This document shows, piece by piece, positions 4,962-7,317 of a stretch of DNA of 7,317 nucleotides. The translations under genes were made by a program, and so were the position numbers. The stretch is from an uncultured delta proteobacterium (GTDB lineage Bacteria > Myxococcota_A > Polyangia > Polyangiales > Polyangiaceae). Below the pieces are notes generated by a model, which saw nothing but the letters and a program-made list of their open reading frames with translations, ran no database searches and had not been told where the DNA came from. Position 1 is the first letter of the stretch. Every line of letters starts with the position of its first letter. The stretch spans positions 1 to 7,317 of the forward strand of contig CAIOHM010000470.1 of the NCBI GenBank assembly GCA_903858055.1. The letters run 5' to 3'.

Positions 4962-6356
4962 TCAAGCGGCGACTTCGAGCGAATTCCCTGCGCGTTCTCG
5001 CGCTCGGCTCTCGGCCTCGAGCTTCGCCCAGGTGCGCCGCCCGAGGGTCAGGTACGCGACGGTGCGCGCGATCCAGTCGCTCGTGGAGCCGAGCCACACG
5101 CCGGGCAAGCCGAGGCCGAGCACGGGGCCGAACAGCGTGACCGCCCCCACGCGCACGACGAGCGCCGAGAGCGACGAGACCAGCAGCACGACCTTCGTCT
5201 GGCCCACGCCCCGGAGCGCGTCGCCGTAGACCGTACCCATCGCCATGAAGGGCTGCACGAGGAGCAGCATACCGAGCGTGCGCTTTGCCTCGGCGATCAC
5301 CAGGGGATCGTTCGAGACCAGCGGCAAGAGCTGATCGCCGAAGAGCCACCCGAGCACACCCACCGAGACGAGCACGGCCACCGCGTCACGCGCTGCGAGC
5401 GAAGCGCAGCGGCGCGCGTCGTCGACGCGGCCTGCCCCGACGAGACGCGCGCCGAGGCTCGCCGCCGAGATGCCGAGACCGTCGGCGGAGAGCCAGCACA
5501 TGGCCTCGAGCGTGAGCATCGCTTGATTCGCCGCCATGACCACGTCGCCCATGCGGCCGATGACGGCGACGAAGGTCACGTAACCCGCGTGGTAGAGCGT
5601 GCGCTCGCCGAAGGTGGGAACGGCGACCCGCCAAAACTCGTGCTGTTCCGAGCGGATAGAGCTCGCACCGCGGAAGAGCCCTCGCGCGAACACGACGAGC
5701 ACGAGGACGACCGCCTCGGCGAGGAACGTGAGCGCCGTCGCCCGCCCCGCGCCTGCACAGCCCCCCGCCGCGAAGCCCAAGTGCCCGAGCGCCATGGCCC
5801 ACACCAAGACGAGGTGCGCGGCGTTCGTCGCGACGCCCACGACGAAGGGCGTTCGTGTGTCGCCGTGCACCTGGAGCGTGGCGAGCGCGGTGAGCGCGAG
5901 GAACTGCGCGGGCGCCACCGCGAGGGTCGGCTCGAGGTACGCGCGTGCCGCCGCGAGCACGGGCTCCGAGGCCGCGGGCGAGATCACGCGCAGGTTCGCG
6001 GCCAGGAAAAACCCGAGCGCCGCAACGAGGGATCCCATGCCGATCGCCCAGGCGAACGAGAGCCGTACGACGGCCCGTGCCCGCTCGGGGGCGCCAGCGC
6101 CGAGATGAAACCCCGCGCGCGCCACCGTGCCCACGGTGAAGGCCGAGAACACCGAGGCGATCGACCACTCGAGGTTCCCTGCAATCTGCATGGCCGCGAG
6201 GCACGGCCCCGCCGCGTGCCCGAGCACCGCACGGTCGACGGCGAACACCAACGTGTGCAGCACGCTCGTCGCGATGGCCGGCCCGGCGAGCGCGCGCAGC
6301 TCACGCACGAGCGCGCGCGAGTCGTTCGGAGGCGGGAGCGAGCGCACATCGGCCAT
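4962..6356 (-). CDS. MATE-family efflux transporter (NorM/DinF-like)
   Basis: A 464-residue inner-membrane protein of the MATE family, which exports drugs or other organic cations in exchange for Na+ or H+. About 12 hydrophobic helices are arranged as two similar halves. Family hallmarks occur in both: HGDTRTP (164-170) mirrored by GVGQTKV (383-389), and AGFHLGAGAPERAR (81-94) mirrored by GARLVGAGRVDDARR (302-316). The length is typical of the family. The frame remains open 224 codons further upstream, but that part is charged, not membrane-like, and lies antisense to the kinase gene, so the ATG at 6356 is chosen; the protein then starts MADVRSLPPP and reaches its first helix near residue 24. 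Substrate and coupling ion cannot be told from sequence. It is divergent from the kinase gene across a 108-base gap. Confidence 0.93.
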   Translation of the reverse strand: MADVRSLPPPNDSRALVRELRALAGPAIATSVLHTLVFAVDRAVLGHAAGPCLAAMQIAGNLEWSIASVFSAFTVGTVARAGFHLGAGAPERARAVVRLSFAWAIGMGSLVAALGFFLAANLRVISPAASEPVLAAARAYLEPTLAVAPAQFLALTALATLQVHGDTRTPFVVGVATNAAHLVLVWAMALGHLGFAAGGCAGAGRATALTFLAEAVVLVLVVFARGLFRGASSIRSEQHEFWRVAVPTFGERTLYHAGYVTFVAVIGRMGDVVMAANQAMLTLEAMCWLSADGLGISAASLGARLVGAGRVDDARRCASLAARDAVAVLVSVGVLGWLFGDQLLPLVSNDPLVIAEAKRTLGMLLLVQPFMAMGTVYGDALRGVGQTKVVLLVSSLSALVVRVGAVTLFGPVLGLGLPGVWLGSTSDWIARTVAYLTLGRRTWAKLEAESRARERAGNSLEVAA

Positions 6357-6464
6357 TTGCAGGCTCTTCGGCGATCCCCGGATCCGCGTCAAGAGGGCTG
6401 CTCGATACGCACCGGAGCGACGCTTCCCCTCGTTGCTCGGGACCGGTATCGTCACGGCCACGCC
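6357..6464. promoter_or_regulatory. Divergent intergenic region between MATE and kinase genes
   Basis: These 108 bases lie between the two divergent start codons and must hold any dedicated promoters. The one symmetric element I find is GATCC-CC-GGATC at 6373-6384, a 12-base dyad about 17 bases upstream of the MATE start. On the minus strand TTGACG (6387-6392) resembles a -35 box, but no good -10 box follows at the right distance. No convincing ribosome site precedes the kinase ATG. Confidence 0.3.
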
Positions 6465-7317
6465 ATGAAGCAGTACTTCGAACTCCGGGTGAAGCTGCGC
6501 GACTGCGAGGCGATGCCCACGTCGCAGGTCGACATCGTCGACCACGGGCGCCGCGGAGCACAGGAGCGCCTCGTGGCCACGTTCGGCCCTACGAAGAACG
6601 CGGTCAAGCTCGGACAAGGCGGCTTCGGGGTCGTCAAGGGGTACGGTGACGCCGCGTCCCGCGGCTACGTCGTCAAGAAGGTCGACTTCAAATGGGCGGA
6701 CGACAACGATCCCGACAACGCCGCCAATGCGTTGCGTACGGTCGCGTGTGAAGTCGTCACGCTCATGGTCGTAAACGGCTGGAGCGAGTTTACGCTCTAT
6801 GTGAAGCCGCCGGCACGCGGCCGCCCCGGTTTTGCCTACGTTTTCATGCCCGTCGTGAATGGGACGAGCATGCAGGCGTGGCTCGACAGCCTGAACAAAG
6901 GGACCTTCGTTCATCCTTGGCTCAAGGACCGGACGACCCGTCCGGTCGCGGTTGACCGACTCAAGAGCCGCGCCCTCATCAACCTCTACCGACAGATTCG
7001 GGACCTGCACCGCAAGGGACTGTTTCACTTCGACATCAAGACCCAGAACGCGATGATCGACGCCCAGGGCGCCGCGGAGCTCATCGACTTCGGCACTGTG
7101 AATCGCGAGGGGACGGAGCCGACCGCATACTCGGCGCTCTGGAGCCCATGGGGGTTCGACGAGCCCAGGTTCACGAGCTTACTTTCGACGATCTGCGCCG
7201 ACTACTTCATCGAAGTTGGGGGGACGACGGTGCTCCACCGCAAAGTCGAGGCCTTCGTCGACGCGCTCGTCTCCTTCGCTCGGAGTTACAAGCAAAACGC
7301 CGTCACGTTCAACGCCC
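6465..7317 (+). CDS. Eukaryotic-like protein kinase, non-RD type (N-terminal 284 codons; runs off the window)
   Basis: An open frame from the ATG at 6465 to the window end without a stop. It encodes a protein kinase domain that would phosphorylate Ser/Thr (or similar) on a protein substrate. After a 45-residue N-terminal extension come the glycine loop LGQGGFGVVKG (49-59), the beta-3 lysine in YVVKK (Lys71), a probable helix-C glutamate in ACEVVTL (Glu96), a hinge-like YVFMPVVNG (125-133), the catalytic loop HFDIKTQN (His188, Asp190, Lys192, Asn195) and the magnesium-binding DFG (208-210). The usual HRD is HFD, so activation-loop phosphorylation may not be needed. A clear APE motif and the helix-F DxxSxG are not evident; the segment WSPWGFDEP (226-234) may stand for the former. 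No membrane segment occurs in the visible part. The region has lower GC and more A/T-ending codons (GTA, AAA, TTT, TTA, CTT, GTT) than the MATE gene. The C-terminal part, which would hold any sensor or effector domain, lies outside the window. Confidence 0.88.
   Translation, partial: MKQYFELRVKLRDCEAMPTSQVDIVDHGRRGAQERLVATFGPTKNAVKLGQGGFGVVKGYGDAASRGYVVKKVDFKWADDNDPDNAANALRTVACEVVTLMVVNGWSEFTLYVKPPARGRPGFAYVFMPVVNGTSMQAWLDSLNKGTFVHPWLKDRTTRPVAVDRLKSRALINLYRQIRDLHRKGLFHFDIKTQNAMIDAQGAAELIDFGTVNREGTEPTAYSALWSPWGFDEPRFTSLLSTICADYFIEVGGTTVLHRKVEAFVDALVSFARSYKQNAVTFNA

Noticed and set aside
4952..4970. GCCGC/GCGGC stem overlapping the MATE stop codon as a terminator
   Set aside because: It has a five-base stem with a nine-base loop and no U-rich tail, so it is too weak to call.
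3692..5140. A 482-codon plus-strand open frame across tatD and the next gene
   Set aside because: It is an Arg/His/Ala-rich shadow, antisense to the conserved TatD motifs and out of frame with the 174-residue protein.
6357..7028. A 224-codon N-terminal extension of the MATE transporter
   Set aside because: The extension is charged, non-membrane sequence lying antisense to the kinase domain, whose catalytic motifs are intact. MATE proteins are normally about 450 residues, as obtained from the ATG at 6356.
6465..7317. The kinase being a pseudogene or pseudokinase
   Set aside because: No stop occurs in 853 bases, and the glycine loop, beta-3 Lys, catalytic Asp, Lys and Asn, and DFG are all present. 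Only the Arg of HRD is replaced.

Overview
The window is GC-rich chromosomal DNA with strong G/C preference at third codon positions. Several features point to a myxobacterium, probably of the Polyangiales type. There are two lipoproteins with Asp/Ala/Thr-rich 'DAS' linkers followed by dense cysteine repeats. A thioredoxin is fused to a domain of the kind common in myxobacterial surface proteins, and there is a eukaryotic-like protein kinase. This placement is an inference from protein style; no marker gene is present.

Layout. Four genes on the minus strand lie head to tail from about 4375 down to 47: a TatD-family metal-dependent hydrolase (3575-4375), a small Cys-rich lipoprotein (2964-3566), an exported thioredoxin-like fusion protein (1652-2899) and a large Cys-rich repeat lipoprotein with a DUF1566/Lcl_C-like C-terminus (47-1648). 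Gaps between them are 8, 64 and 3 bases, so they are probably co-transcribed wholly or in part. Divergent from tatD is an unrecognised protein of about 174 residues (4401-4925, plus strand). It converges with a MATE-family multidrug/cation antiporter (4962-6356, minus strand). Divergent from the MATE gene, after a 108-base intergenic region, is the first 284 codons of a eukaryotic-like protein kinase (from 6465, plus strand), which runs off the window.

How the genes may work together. The most coherent unit is the thioredoxin fusion with its two Cys-rich lipoprotein neighbours: a WCKPC oxidoreductase outside the cytoplasm, encoded 3 bases upstream of a secreted lipoprotein with about 60 cysteines and 64 bases downstream of another with 18 cysteines in its mature globular part. 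A dedicated disulfide reduction, isomerisation or formation role for these lipoproteins is a reasonable hypothesis but is not shown. TatD, the 174-residue protein, the MATE transporter and the kinase show no clear functional link to it. The kinase has all the main catalytic residues but is of the non-RD type (His-Phe-Asp). Its DNA is visibly less GC-rich than the MATE gene, which fits a different evolutionary history.

No RNA gene, CRISPR array, insertion sequence or convincing intrinsic terminator was seen. Long plus-strand open frames across 116-3163 and elsewhere are Arg/Ala-rich shadows of the real minus-strand genes.
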